Assembly (NCBI RefSeq): GCF_014202975.1 | Contig: NZ_JACHHZ010000004.1 | Coordinates: forward strand, 1-64,000 | Reading direction: 5' to 3' | Source of the DNA: Povalibacter uvarum | GTDB taxonomy: Bacteria > Pseudomonadota > Gammaproteobacteria > Steroidobacterales > Steroidobacteraceae | Length of the DNA: 64,000 nt | Shown: positions 1 to 8,752 of the stretch, piece after piece | Layout: every line of letters starts with the position of its first letter | How positions within the stretch are numbered: the stretch's first letter is position 1 | Program-made: the position numbers and the translations under genes | Notes under the pieces: generated by a model | Told to the model about the DNA's origin: nothing | Databases searched by the model: none | Seen by the model: only the letters and a program-made list of their open reading frames with translations

Positions 1-43
1 AAATCTGAGCCTGCTCTTCAGCTGATAGTCTCTTACGCAACAT
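1..43 (-). CDS. Start of IS30-like transposase (partial)
   Basis: Only the first 14 codons are inside the window, read leftwards from an ATG at 43. They give MLRKRLSAEEQAQI. A GGAGGT ribosome site lies five bases upstream (49-54). IS30-family transposases begin with a similar short basic stretch followed by an 'xxAEExxxI' helix of the N-terminal DNA-binding domain. Together with the terminal repeat at 69-94 this makes an IS30-type transposase the best reading. Fourteen residues cannot prove the family, and another small DNA-binding protein is possible. Confidence 0.5.
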   Translation of the reverse strand, partial: MLRKRLSAEEQAQI

Positions 44-94
44 CTCACACCTCCGGTCTAGTGGATGATGTTGCATCGACCCGTTGAGACCACC
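1..94 (-). mobile_element. Left part of an IS30-family element
   Basis: Bases 69-94, read on the minus strand, end in GGGTCGATGCAACA. This resembles the IS30-type terminal repeat, whose inner end reads GGTCAACGCAACA, and lies 26 bases from the presumed element end at about 94. The transposase start codon follows about 26 bases inside the repeat, the usual IS30 spacing. The rest of the element is left of the window. The family match is from memory and was not searched. Confidence 0.5.
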
Positions 95-96
95 TC

Positions 97-156
97 AGCC
101 GGACGTAAGGCCGAAGGCCCTCTCGCTAGCGCGATGACGTCCGGCTAAAGCCGGAC
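97..156. repeat. REP-like nested inverted repeat
   Basis: AGCCGGACGT (97-106) is the exact reverse complement of ACGTCCGGCT (137-146). That right arm also starts a second hairpin, GTCCGGCT-aa-AGCCGGAC (139-156). A related palindrome occurs at 6478-6505. The sequence abuts the presumed IS30 end, so it may have been the insertion target. Confidence 0.6.
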
Positions 157-202
157 CCACAAGCGGAAGTCGCACGTCGACTCCATCGCCTACAATTCCG
201 CG

Positions 203-1069
203 ATGCTCCCTCTCGATTCATTCTCCGCGCTTTCCATCGCGGCCTGCGCACTGCTGCTCGCAACCGTCGTCGGTCTCTGGCTCGCGCCACGTCGAGGCTG
301 GATTGCATTGCTCGTCGCGACTCTCGTGGCCGGCTATGTCGCAGGTGTTCTGCATGGGCCTGCTGCGATCTGGATCGTCCTGCTTGCTGCGGCACTGCTG
401 ATTTACCGTCGATTCTCGCTTCTGTGGGTCCGGGGTCTGTCCGCCGTCGTCATCGTCGCGCTGGTGTTGCTGCTCGGAACGCATGTGCTCCCAGGATTCA
501 GCAATCCCCTCGTCGTGCGCGATGTCGTCCTGACACCAGGCGCTGTGCCTTACACGCTCTACTTCAATTTCGACAAAACGATCGCGGGAATTCTGTTGCT
601 GGGGATCGGCGGAATGTCGTCTGTCGTGCCGTCGCTGTCAGAGGGCCTGAAGCGGGCACTGCCGATCATGACGTTGACTGTGCTGGTCGCGATGCTGCTG
701 TCGCTGGCAATGGGCTACGTGAGATTCGAACCGCGCTGGCATTCGCTCTTCTGGATCTGGGCGATCGCCAACCTGTTCCTGACCTGCTTGAGCGAGGAGG
801 CCTTCTTTCGCGCTTTCATTCAGCGCGAAACACAGAATGCGCTGGGCAGTCGCCCATACGCTGTGCCGATCGCTGTGAGCATCAGCGCCGTGCTCTTCGG
901 CGTCGCGCATTTTGCCGGCGGCTGGCCGTACGTTGTGCTCGCGACAGTTGCGGGCCTTGGCTACGCGCTGGTGTACGAGCGAACGCGCCGCATCGAGCTC
1001 GCGATGCTCACCCACTTCGCGCTCAACGCGACGCACTTTCTGCTGTTCACGTATCCGTCGCTCAGGTAG
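203..1069 (+). CDS. CPBP family intramembrane metalloprotease
   Basis: A 288-residue polytopic membrane protein of the CPBP (CAAX/Abi) family, a set of intramembrane glutamate or metallo-proteases. Hydrophobic segments fill most of the first 190 residues. The family motifs then appear in order: EExxxR at E198-E199, FxxxH-type GVAHF with H236, and HFxxN with H271 and N275. All expected catalytic residues are present, so the enzyme looks intact. The substrate is unknown; bacterial members have been linked to peptide maturation, immunity to bacteriocins and envelope functions. The gene ends nine bases from the convergent SH3-domain gene. Confidence 0.85.
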   Translation: MLPLDSFSALSIAACALLLATVVGLWLAPRRGWIALLVATLVAGYVAGVLHGPAAIWIVLLAAALLIYRRFSLLWVRGLSAVVIVALVLLLGTHVLPGFSNPLVVRDVVLTPGAVPYTLYFNFDKTIAGILLLGIGGMSSVVPSLSEGLKRALPIMTLTVLVAMLLSLAMGYVRFEPRWHSLFWIWAIANLFLTCLSEEAFFRAFIQRETQNALGSRPYAVPIAVSISAVLFGVAHFAGGWPYVVLATVAGLGYALVYERTRRIELAMLTHFALNATHFLLFTYPSLR

Positions 1070-1078
1070 CTCAAGGGC

Positions 1079-1744
1079 CTACGCCCAGGTGCTGCGCTTG
1101 GGTCGCGACTTGATCCATGCGCCGAGGGCGAGGCCGATCAGGACCAGGCCGCCACCGCCCATGAGCCACTTGAACTGCGTGTTGCGCCGGAGCTGGCCCA
1201 CCTGGCTGTCCAGTTCGGTCACCTTCGCCAGCAGTTGCTGGTTCTCGACTTTGAGCTGCTTGTTTTCTTCGTACTGGGCGATCGATGTGGCTGAAACCCG
1301 GCGCAATTCGGCGAGCTCCGTCTGAAGCTGTCGCGTCTGCTTGTCGAGATCGGCATTGCGCGTCTCCGCCTGCGATTGGGCGCTGCGGGTTTCCTGGAAA
1401 TTGTCCTTCGTCGATTTCAGCTGCGTCTCGAGTGCCTGGATGCGCTTGTTCGCGGCGACGAGCAGATCCTTCGCGACGGGGTTGGCCTGCAGATACTGAG
1501 TGGGAACCCAGCCGTCAGTGCCATTGGGTGTGCGTACCTGCGTGAAGCCGGCCGCCTTGTCTTCGCCGAGCACTTCGAGCGCCATACCGCTCGGCAGGGC
1601 GGCATTGATTATCTTGTGGCCGTTCGTGGGGCCGCGGCGCAGCGGCACAGTCAACTCATCGGAGATGTACATCGTCGCTGCGATGCTGTGGAAGCTCAGA
1701 GCGATCAGCAGAAGACCGGTCAGGCAGCGAACGGCTCGGTGCAT
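1079..1744 (-). CDS. SH3-domain periplasmic/inner-membrane protein (TIGR04211, YgiM-like)
   Basis: A 221-residue envelope protein with the architecture of the gammaproteobacterial TIGR04211 (YgiM) family. It has a signal peptide (about 1-23), a bacterial SH3 domain (about 24-90, with DGWVPTQYL near its end), a long coiled coil (about 95-185), a C-terminal transmembrane helix (about 192-212) and a short basic tail. The SH3b domain probably binds cell-wall or protein ligands in the periplasm while the helix anchors it. The cellular role of the family is poorly defined. Confidence 0.85.
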   Translation of the reverse strand: MHRAVRCLTGLLLIALSFHSIAATMYISDELTVPLRRGPTNGHKIINAALPSGMALEVLGEDKAAGFTQVRTPNGTDGWVPTQYLQANPVAKDLLVAANKRIQALETQLKSTKDNFQETRSAQSQAETRNADLDKQTRQLQTELAELRRVSATSIAQYEENKQLKVENQQLLAKVTELDSQVGQLRRNTQFKWLMGGGGLVLIGLALGAWIKSRPKRSTWA

Positions 1745-2138
1745 GCGTATTTCCTTCGTCGAAATGAAACCGCATGCCGAGCCCGATTCGCCGACAGCGG
1801 AGCGCGGAATATAGCGAAAGTTTTACCGAGTGCAGCCTTCGCAGAATTGCGACAGAGGATTTGCCGCAGGGCACGATGAGGGGTTGCGGCAAAGAGAGAA
1901 GCCCCGTCACGACGGCGGGGCTTCCATTGGAAGTGCCCAGACTCTTCAGCCACCGGCATTCGTTGGGTCCGAATTTTCCCGAGGTCGACGAGTTTTTGAG
2001 TCCTTCCGCTCAGGAAACGTTTCGACACACTGCGGGGTTCCGCGGCCCCGGCGTGCGATGCAGGTATTCTGCCGACGCGCTGCTAACATCCGCAGACCTC
2101 CCGCAGCGATCGAAAGCAACGACAAGAAGGAGCGCCCG
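1745..2138. other. Intergenic region with one strong hairpin
   Basis: No supported gene lies in these 394 bases between two divergent genes. It holds the hairpin GAAGCCCCG/CGGGGCTTC (1898-1924, nine-base stem, nine-base loop). On the minus strand this is followed by TTCTCTCTTTGCC, so it could end a short leftward transcript or be a leader structure. Small in-frame extensions of both neighbours exist but lack good ribosome sites. Confidence 0.45.
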
Positions 2139-2813
2139 TTGAGCCACCGAAGATATGTGCTGATCCTGACCGCTGCGCTGACCGCGTTGTGGATTCCGCT
2201 GGCATTCGAGCCGTTCGATCGCAAGGACTGGATCCTCGAGAACGTCCTGGTCGTCCTGGCCATCGCCCTGCTCGTATTCACGTACCGCTCCTTTCCGCTA
2301 TCGCGTACCTCCTACACGCTGATCTTCGTCTTCCTGTGTCTGCACACGATCGGCGCCCACTACACGTACGCAGAGGTGCCCTACGACGACTGGTGGCGAT
2401 CGCTCACGGGATCGACGTTCAACGAGCTCGTCGGCTGGCAGCGCAACAATTTCGATCGTGTCGTGCACTTCAGCTACGGTCTGCTGCTCTCGTATCCGAT
2501 CCGCGAACTGTTCCTGCGCGTCGCGGGCGTGCGCGGCTTCTGGGGCTACTTCCTGCCGCTCGATCTCACCATGTCGACATCAGCGCTGTATGAGCTGATC
2601 GAGTGGGGCGCGGCCGAATTCTTCGGCGGCGAGCTCGGCGCCGCCTATCTCGGCACGCAGGGGGACGTGTGGGATGCGCACAAGGACATGGCGCTTGCCA
2701 GCCTGGGCGCGTTGATCGCGATGAGCGTAGTGGCTTGGATCAATTCTCGCGCGAAGCGCGATTTCGCCCGCGAGTGGAACGAGAGCCTGCGCATCAAGCA
2801 CGCTCGGCTATAG
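2139..2813 (+). CDS. DUF2238 (YjdF) family membrane protein
   Basis: A 224-residue integral membrane protein of the DUF2238/YjdF family; function unknown. I place the start at TTG 2139 because AGAAGGAG (2125-2132) sits at ideal distance and the protein then begins directly with a hydrophobic helix. A much longer in-frame extension has no ribosome site and no membrane-protein character. Visible family features are several transmembrane helices, conserved acidic/aromatic stretches such as VPYDDWWRS and DRVVHFSYG, and a C-terminal GTQGDVWDAHKDM. These look like possible metal-binding or catalytic residues on a membrane scaffold. Confidence 0.8.
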   Translation: MSHRRYVLILTAALTALWIPLAFEPFDRKDWILENVLVVLAIALLVFTYRSFPLSRTSYTLIFVFLCLHTIGAHYTYAEVPYDDWWRSLTGSTFNELVGWQRNNFDRVVHFSYGLLLSYPIRELFLRVAGVRGFWGYFLPLDLTMSTSALYELIEWGAAEFFGGELGAAYLGTQGDVWDAHKDMALASLGALIAMSVVAWINSRAKRDFAREWNESLRIKHARL

Positions 2814-2819
2814 GCAGGC

Positions 2820-2975
2820 CAAGAGGAAGAGAAGATTCTCCACGGGGTACACGGGGATCACGGGGCAAAGAGGGTCAACGCTGTCGCGCCGCGAGTTTTT
2901 CAGCGACTCGATTGTTTCGATTCTATTGTCTTCCCCGTGCACCCCGTGTACCCCGTGGAAAGTCTTCTTCCTTCT
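2820..2975. repeat. Family A hairpin repeat (CACGGGG type), copy 1
   Basis: An imperfect inverted repeat of about 48 bases per arm. The left arm carries CCACGGGGTACACGGGGATC and the right arm carries the complementary CCCCGTGTACCCCGTGGAAA, with a unique loop of about 50 bases. Each arm is itself a run of ACGGGG units spaced 8-9 bases apart. It fills the gap between two convergent gene ends, so it could fold in either transcript. Confidence 0.85.
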
Positions 2976-3580
2976 CAGGTCTTGGCTTTCTTCCCGCGGT
3001 CCGGGAAATTCACGATGCAGCCGACGCCGTCGGCCTGAGCGACTTTCACCGGTTTGCCGGCGACGACCGCATCGAGTGCGTCCTTCAGATAGTGATTCGC
3101 CGGCGGGCGCTGGCGTTCGTATGACAGGCGATCGTCGATCGGGCCGCGGTACACGAGGCGCCAGGTCTTCGGGTCGATCACGAACACTTCCGACGTGCGC
3201 TGCACGCCCAGCGCTTCGCCGACCTGCTGTTTGCTGTCGACCAGCACAGGGAGGCCGAAGCCGAATTCCTGGGATTCCTTCGCAATGCTGTCGCTCGAAT
3301 CCTGCAGGTTCGAATTCAGCAGGAGGAACTCCACGCCTTGTGACTGGTACTGATCGCGCACTTCGCGCAGCGCCGGGATCGCCTGGCGAACGATGGGGCA
3401 GCCGTTCCCCTGCACCATCAGCACGATCGCCTTGCGATCGGCCGACCCGTACAGCTCGTGTGCCTTGCCGCTCTGGTCGGGCAGCTGAAAATTCCCGACC
3501 ACATGGCCGGGCGTCAACGCGACCGCCGCGGTGGAAGCGAGAGCGAATGCAAAACCGGTCAGCTTCAGCCTGAGTTTCAT
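2975..3580 (-). CDS. Exported thioredoxin-fold redoxin (AhpC/TSA-like)
   Basis: A 201-residue exported protein. A signal peptide (about 1-22) is followed by a redoxin/thioredoxin-like fold. The active-site region has one cysteine, NGCPIVRQ (C61), where thioredoxins carry CxxC, as in peroxiredoxin-like 'GCPIVR' redoxins that often sit near cytochromes. A second cysteine lies near the C-terminus (C188 in VGCIVNFP), and family relatives conserve a similar one. It probably acts on periplasmic thiols or peroxide. The electron donor is not identifiable here. Confidence 0.75.
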   Translation of the reverse strand: MKLRLKLTGFAFALASTAAVALTPGHVVGNFQLPDQSGKAHELYGSADRKAIVLMVQGNGCPIVRQAIPALREVRDQYQSQGVEFLLLNSNLQDSSDSIAKESQEFGFGLPVLVDSKQQVGEALGVQRTSEVFVIDPKTWRLVYRGPIDDRLSYERQRPPANHYLKDALDAVVAGKPVKVAQADGVGCIVNFPDRGKKAKT

Positions 3581-3736
3581 TCAACACCTATGGATCGATT
3601 CCGAGTGCCGAGGATAGCGTCTGGCGGAACGCCGCCGAAACGAGGCGGGCCGCGTTCAACGAGAGATAGACACGCTCCGGCGCAAAAGATTTGTAAGGAA
3701 ACTGCCGCACCGCAAAAAAAGCGGCGCTTCCCTTCC

Positions 3737-4243
3737 TCAGACGTATTCGATGACCGAAACGGCCACCTGGCCGCGCCACTCGAAACGGGGAATCAGTTTC
3801 AGATCGATGAGGGCGATGAGGCCAGCGACCTCGTAGCCCGCATCGGTGCAAAGATCCGCGGCCGCCCGCAGAGTTCCGCCGGTCGCGAGCACATCGTCGA
3901 CGAGCACGAGCGTTCCGTTTCCGCGTTGCATCTCGAGTACGCCCGAGCCGTACTCGAGCGCGTAGGGTCGATCCACGACGGGCGGCGGCAGCTTGCCCTT
4001 TTTGCGGATCGGTACGAAGCCCTTGCCATGCTGCATGGCGAGTGCCGCGGCGAGGATGAAACCGCGCGACTCGATCCCCGCAACGGCATCGATCGACTGC
4101 CAGCGCTCCGCCGGCAGCAATGCGCCCAGCGCATCGATCGTCGGTGCGAAGTGCTCGCGCAGCAACGGAGCGATATCGCGAAATACGATTCCTTTCTGCG
4201 GAAAGTCCGGTACGTCGCGGATGTAGCGTTTGAGGTCCGTCAT
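3737..4243 (-). CDS. apt: Adenine phosphoribosyltransferase
   Basis: Purine salvage enzyme making AMP from adenine and PRPP. The 168-residue protein contains the PRPP-binding signature LVDDVLATGGTL, the upstream ESRGFILAAALA loop and the FVPIRKKGKLP segment typical of Apt. I start it at MTDLKRYIRDVP (4243) with AGGA nine bases upstream. An in-frame ATG at 4264 has no ribosome site and would add an atypical leader. It is divergent from the pyrophosphatase gene, and pyrophosphate removal would pull this reaction forward, though such pairing may be coincidental. Confidence 0.93.
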   Translation of the reverse strand: MTDLKRYIRDVPDFPQKGIVFRDIAPLLREHFAPTIDALGALLPAERWQSIDAVAGIESRGFILAAALAMQHGKGFVPIRKKGKLPPPVVDRPYALEYGSGVLEMQRGNGTLVLVDDVLATGGTLRAAADLCTDAGYEVAGLIALIDLKLIPRFEWRGQVAVSVIEYV

Positions 4244-4335
4244 GTCTTGTATCCTAAGACGCATGGCACGGGATTGCTGCAGTCAGCGAGCAGCGCTCCG
4301 GCCGCGGCATCTCCAACGATCCCACTACTACAACC

Positions 4336-4971
4336 ATGCCAACGCAATTTCCTTCTGCCTTCCGCGCTCATCCGTGGCACGGAGTCGATCCGGGTCCTGA
4401 AGTCCCTTCAGCCGTCACCGCGTTCATTGAAATAGTGCCGGCGGACACGGTGAAGTACGAGGTCGACAAGGCGAGCGGACTGCTCAAGATCGATCGGCCG
4501 CAGCGGTTCTCCAATGTCTGTCCCGCGTTGTACGGCTTCGTGCCGCGAACCCTGTGCGCGGAGCGCGTCGGTGCCTATTGCAGCGAAAAGACGGGGCGCC
4601 CCGCGATCATCGGTGATGGCGATCCGCTCGACATCTGTGTGTTGACGGAGAAGGTTCTGCCGCGCGGCGACGTGCTGGTTCAGGCGATCCCGATCGGCGG
4701 CCTGCGGATGATCGACACCAATCGCGCCGACGACAAGATCATCGCGGTCATGCGCGAGGATGCGCTCTACGGTCACTACACCGATATTCGTCAATGCCCG
4801 ACCGGCGTGATCGAACGCCTGCGACACTATTTCCTGACGTACAAGCAGGCTCCGGGCGCCGTGGACCCGGTCGAGATCACGCACATCTACAACCGGACCG
4901 AAGCGCATGAAGTCATCCGCCGCAGCCAGGCGGATTACACGGCGGCGTTCATGGGGGCCGGGTTGAAGTGA
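4336..4971 (+). CDS. ppa: Inorganic pyrophosphatase (family I)
   Basis: Hydrolyses pyrophosphate to phosphate, driving biosynthetic reactions. The family I signature GDGDPLDICVL (about residues 94-104) supplies the metal-binding aspartates. YGFVPRTLC and the KVLPRGDVL segments also match. At 211 residues it is longer than the usual bacterial enzyme of about 175, from an N-terminal extension and internal insertions such as the GAYCSEKTGRPAIIGDG region. This places it in the longer subfamily of these soluble enzymes. Confidence 0.92.
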   Translation: MPTQFPSAFRAHPWHGVDPGPEVPSAVTAFIEIVPADTVKYEVDKASGLLKIDRPQRFSNVCPALYGFVPRTLCAERVGAYCSEKTGRPAIIGDGDPLDICVLTEKVLPRGDVLVQAIPIGGLRMIDTNRADDKIIAVMREDALYGHYTDIRQCPTGVIERLRHYFLTYKQAPGAVDPVEITHIYNRTEAHEVIRRSQADYTAAFMGAGLK

Positions 4972-4984
4972 CTGCGGCGAAGCC

Positions 4985-5368
4985 TCACCAAGTCGGCCAG
5001 TAGTACAGCTCGATCAGGTGCCCATCCGGATCGCGACAGAACAGCGATTCGTGCTCTTCATGCGCCACATGTTCGTAGCGCACGCCATGTTCCTCGAGCC
5101 GATCGGCGGCCGCGGTCAGGGTTGCAGGCGTGTTGCCGACAATGAAAGCCATGTGATGGATGCCTAGCGTGCGCGAGTCAGGCGAGGGCGCGTCCGAGCC
5201 CACGGCGTGGACCATGAACACGCTCGACTTGCCGATGCCGAAGCCGAGCTCCTGTTCCTCGGGAAAGCGCATGACGACCGGCATGCCCAGGATCCCGGAG
5301 TAGAACTTCTCGCTGGAAGCGAGATCGCGGACGCGAATGGCTGCGTGGCCCAGTGCAGTGATGTTCAT
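4985..5368 (-). CDS. VOC/glyoxalase-fold protein
   Basis: A 127-residue single VOC-domain protein. It begins MNITALGHAAIRVRDLA with GGAGGG six bases upstream of the ATG at 5368. It carries the metal-ligand pattern of the fold: H8 near the start, E in a central strand, and H in GIHHMAF, ending in RDPDGHLIELYYW. Members include glyoxalases, dioxygenases and resistance proteins, and nothing here fixes the substrate. It is divergent from a WYL regulator 92 bases away, which may control it. Confidence 0.8.
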   Translation of the reverse strand: MNITALGHAAIRVRDLASSEKFYSGILGMPVVMRFPEEQELGFGIGKSSVFMVHAVGSDAPSPDSRTLGIHHMAFIVGNTPATLTAAADRLEEHGVRYEHVAHEEHESLFCRDPDGHLIELYYWPTW

Positions 5369-5460
5369 GGCGGTCCCTCCGGCTGGCGATTCTTCGTATG
5401 CGGGTATTATCCTGACGATCCCTGCCAATCCCTGTCATCTTTGCGCGCTTCAATAGCCCC

Positions 5461-6441
5461 ATGCGTGCCGAACGACTGATTTCATTGCTGATGGCCCTGC
5501 AGCGCAGCGGACGCCAGACCGCCGGCGAGCTGGCGAACCGCCTCGACGTCTCGATGCGCACGATCTTTCGCGACATCGATGCGCTGTCGGCCATGGGTGT
5601 GCCCGTCTACAGCGAGCCGGGACGCGGCGGCGGTATCCGGCTCATCGAGGGTTACACGTCCGATCTGACGGGTCTGTCGTCAGGCGAAGCCGAGGCACTG
5701 GCGCTGATCGCGAGTCCGGCTTCGATCGGCACGAGCGAGCTCGCAACTCCCACGCGAACCGCGCTCGACAAGCTGGCGGCCGCCGTGCCGTCGATGCATC
5801 AATTGCGAGCCCAGCATGCACGCGGTCGGATGCTGTTCGATACGAAGGCCTGGTTTCGCGCTTCCGTGGCGTCGCCGTTCCTCGACGAGATCCGCGCCTG
5901 CGTGTGGAACGACGAATGCCTCGACATCGTCTACCAGCGTGGCGACGGCACACTCGCGGAGTACGAAGTGCAGCCTTACGCGCTCGTGGTCAAGGTCGAC
6001 ACGTGGTATCTCGTCGGGCAGCGGCGCAAACCAGGGCAATCCAAGCCCGAGTTGCGTGTCTATCGACTGTCACGGATGCAGTCGCTCAAACGCACGGCGC
6101 GAACGTTCCAGCGCGATCCCGATTTCGATCTGCACAAGTTCTGGCATGGCTGGTGCGAGCGTTTCGAGAAGAATCCGCCGCACAACTTTTCCGTCGACAT
6201 CGTTCTGTCGACGCGGGGCCGCAAGCACCTGCTGGAAACTTACGGCAACTGGTTTCGCGCACGGCTCGAACCGCTGGGTGACAAGCCGGGGAAGAAAGCC
6301 GTCACGCTCGACTTCGATCACGAGGACGCCGCGATGCGAGTGCTGTTTCAGCTCGGCGACGACGTCGATATCGTGAAGCCTCGTGCCTTGCGACGCAGGC
6401 TCGGCGCACTCGCCGCGCGCGTTCTCGTGGCGACGAAGTGA
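5461..6441 (+). CDS. HTH/WYL-domain transcriptional regulator (YafY type)
   Basis: A 326-residue regulator. The DeoR-like winged helix-turn-helix is at about 1-60 (TAGELANRLDVSMRTIFRDI), followed by PGRGGGIRL typical of the wing. A WYL domain occupies about 140-215 (DIVYQRGDGT, TWYLVGQRR), and a WCX C-terminal domain completes it. WYL domains sense small ligands or nucleic acids. It is divergent from the VOC gene, the commonest arrangement for a local regulator. Confidence 0.88.
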   Translation: MRAERLISLLMALQRSGRQTAGELANRLDVSMRTIFRDIDALSAMGVPVYSEPGRGGGIRLIEGYTSDLTGLSSGEAEALALIASPASIGTSELATPTRTALDKLAAAVPSMHQLRAQHARGRMLFDTKAWFRASVASPFLDEIRACVWNDECLDIVYQRGDGTLAEYEVQPYALVVKVDTWYLVGQRRKPGQSKPELRVYRLSRMQSLKRTARTFQRDPDFDLHKFWHGWCERFEKNPPHNFSVDIVLSTRGRKHLLETYGNWFRARLEPLGDKPGKKAVTLDFDHEDAAMRVLFQLGDDVDIVKPRALRRRLGALAARVLVATK

Positions 6442-6477
6442 GACGAAGAGAGACTGTAGCGGATGCTCTGGTCTGAC

Positions 6478-6505
6478 TGTGGGTCCGGCTTCAGCCGGAT
6501 CCACA
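6478..6505. repeat. REP-like palindrome, second copy
   Basis: TGTGGGTCCGGCT-tc-AGCCGGATCCACA is a 13-base-arm palindrome with one mismatch. It shares the GTCCGGCT/AGCCGGAC core with the element at 139-156. It lies 37 bases after the WYL regulator stop and has no run of T after it, so it reads as a dispersed REP-type element rather than a classical terminator. Confidence 0.7.
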
Positions 6506-6720
6506 GGCCCGCGCGGCTGGGCTGGCGTAGCGGTTCGACGCCTTGAGTGGGATTGCATCCTGTAAGCGCCTGAGGGTCTCGCGCCGTGCGCTCGATCGGC
6601 GGTTGCGTTCTGCGTGAGTTGATCGGGGCGATACTGTCGGCCGCGACTTGGCGCGGACTGTATCTGCCGCGGTCCCGCCCGGAAGGCTACTATCGCCGTC
6701 ATTTTCCGAAGGTCGGGCTC

Positions 6721-7947
6721 ATGACGCATTCCCTATCGCAGCGACAGATCGTGGTGCTGACGGTGACGGCAGCGGCGATCCTCATGATCACGATGGGGAC
6801 GCGGCAGACTTCCGGGCTGTTTCTGCTGCCGATCACGCAATCGACCGGCGTTACGATCGTCGCCTTCAGTTTCGCGCTCGCCATCGGGCAATTCATGTTC
6901 GGGCTGGCGCAGCCGATCTTTGCAGCCATTGCGGACAAGTACGGCGCGATCAAGGTGATCGTCGCGGGCGGTCTGATGATGGCACTCGGATCATTCCTGA
7001 CTCCCTACGTGTCGAGCGGCAGCGGCCTGCTGTTCACGATGGGCATTCTGGGCGCCGCGGGTGCGGCGGCCGGCAGCTTCTCGATCCTGATCGGCATCGC
7101 AGCCCAGCGACTGCCGGCGGAGAAGCGTTCGTTCGCCTCCGGCTTCATCAATGCCGGCGGTTCGTTCGGGCAATTGATCTTCGCGCCGGTCGTCCAGGCG
7201 TTCATCGGATTCACGGGTTGGGTGAGCGCGATGTTCTTCACCGCGGCTGCTGCCCTGCTCACGATCCCTCTGGCGCTCCTGCTGCGCCAAACCGGTAAGA
7301 CCGAGGTCGCGGTGCCGTCACCGGTTGCCGTTCCACACATCGGATTGGGCGAGCAGGTCCGCGAGGCGATGCGCAATCCGAGTTATCTGTACCTGCACAT
7401 AGGCTTCTTTACTTGCGGCTTCCACGTTGCGTTTCTCGTCACGCACTTGCCGAGCGAGCTGGAACTCTGCGGCCTGGCGCCGACAGTCGCTGCTTACTCG
7501 CTTTCACTGATCGGCGGTTTCAATGTCGCCGGGAGTCTCATCGCCGGCTGGCTCGGGCAGCGCTATCGGATGAAGTATCTGCTGGCCTGGATCTACGGCA
7601 GCCGTGCTTTGATCGTGATGATTTACATGGTGATGCCGAAGACTGCGCTGAACGTCTACCTGTTTGCCGGTGCGCTCGGGTTCACGTGGCTCGCCACCGT
7701 GCCTCCGACGGCGGGCCTGGTGGGCAAGCTCTTCGGGACGCGCTACATCGCGACGTTGTTCGGTCTCACCCTGGTTTCGCACCAGGTCGGCGGATTCCTC
7801 GGCGCATGGCTGGGCGGCGTGGCAGTCGCACAGACCGGCAGCTACGAATGGATCTGGTACGCCGACATCGCCCTTGCGCTCATGGCGGCAGCGATCAACT
7901 TCCCGATCCGCGAGGCGAGACTGCAGGCGCAACCGCAGCCCGCATGA
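6721..7947 (+). CDS. MFS transporter
   Basis: A 408-residue major facilitator protein with 12 predicted membrane helices. The start at ATG 6721 (MTHSLSQRQ) is preferred over an in-frame upstream ATG that would add 45 non-membrane residues. Features include the MGTRQTSGLF segment after helix 1 and the ADKYGAIKV loop between helices 2 and 3. The sequence resembles the monocarboxylate/oxalate-type MFS group. Substrate unknown. The preceding 279-base gap holds only the REP-like palindrome. Confidence 0.85.
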   Translation: MTHSLSQRQIVVLTVTAAAILMITMGTRQTSGLFLLPITQSTGVTIVAFSFALAIGQFMFGLAQPIFAAIADKYGAIKVIVAGGLMMALGSFLTPYVSSGSGLLFTMGILGAAGAAAGSFSILIGIAAQRLPAEKRSFASGFINAGGSFGQLIFAPVVQAFIGFTGWVSAMFFTAAAALLTIPLALLLRQTGKTEVAVPSPVAVPHIGLGEQVREAMRNPSYLYLHIGFFTCGFHVAFLVTHLPSELELCGLAPTVAAYSLSLIGGFNVAGSLIAGWLGQRYRMKYLLAWIYGSRALIVMIYMVMPKTALNVYLFAGALGFTWLATVPPTAGLVGKLFGTRYIATLFGLTLVSHQVGGFLGAWLGGVAVAQTGSYEWIWYADIALALMAAAINFPIREARLQAQPQPA

Positions 7948-8056
7948 ATTGACGGACCTCCCACCGGCACGTTCCCGCCATTCGCCGGCTCACCCTTACC
8001 TTGTGTGAGCGCTCCCCCCTACACTTCGGGCTCATAACACCGAACCGGGGACTCAA

Positions 8057-8752
8057 ATGGCTGCACTCGTCACGCTGCGCAACGTCAAGAAAAGCTACGT
8101 TCGCGGCAAACAGAAGGTTGAAGTTCTGCATGGCGTGGACCTCGAGGTGGAGGCGGGTGAGTTCACGGCGCTGATGGGCCCCTCGGGTTCGGGCAAGACC
8201 ACGATGCTCAATCTCATGGCGGGCCTGGATCAGCCCACTTCGGGCGAAGTGATCGTCGGCACGGACCGCATCGACAAACTGTCCCGCAGCGCTCTGACCG
8301 ACTGGCGGGCGCGAAACATCGGTTTCATCTTCCAGTTCTACAACCTGCTGCCAGTGCTCACGGCCGAGGCCAATGTCGAGGTGCCGCTGCTCCTGACGAC
8401 TCTGTCCCGCAGTCAGCGCAGGCAGCGCGTGCAGACTGCGCTGCAACTCGTCGGGCTCGCCGATCGCGCCAAGCACAAGCCCAACGAGCTGTCGGGCGGT
8501 CAGCAACAGCGCGTCGCCATCGCGCGAGCCATCGTCTCCGATCCCACGCTGCTGGTGTGCGACGAGCCGACGGGCGACCTGGATCGTGAGAACGCCGAAG
8601 AGATCATGAACCTGCTCAAGGCGTTGAATCGTTCGCAGGGCAAGACCATCGTGATGGTCACGCACGATCCGCGCGCTGCCGAGTACGCGACACGTGAACT
8701 GCATCTCGACAAGGGCCGGTTGTCGCGCGAAGAAGTGAGGCACGTCGCATGA
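8057..8752 (+). CDS. ABC exporter ATP-binding protein (MacB/LolD type)
   Basis: A 231-residue nucleotide-binding subunit with Walker A GPSGSGKTT (about 41-49), signature LSGGQQQR, Walker B LLVCDEPTGDLD and the H-loop VMVTHD. This is the MacB/LolD/FtsE class, which powers mechanical extraction or secretion across the envelope rather than substrate channelling. It overlaps the next gene by four bases (ATGA), so the three genes 8057-11098 form one operon. No adaptor protein gene is beside them. Confidence 0.92.
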   Translation: MAALVTLRNVKKSYVRGKQKVEVLHGVDLEVEAGEFTALMGPSGSGKTTMLNLMAGLDQPTSGEVIVGTDRIDKLSRSALTDWRARNIGFIFQFYNLLPVLTAEANVEVPLLLTTLSRSQRRQRVQTALQLVGLADRAKHKPNELSGGQQQRVAIARAIVSDPTLLVCDEPTGDLDRENAEEIMNLLKALNRSQGKTIVMVTHDPRAAEYATRELHLDKGRLSREEVRHVA

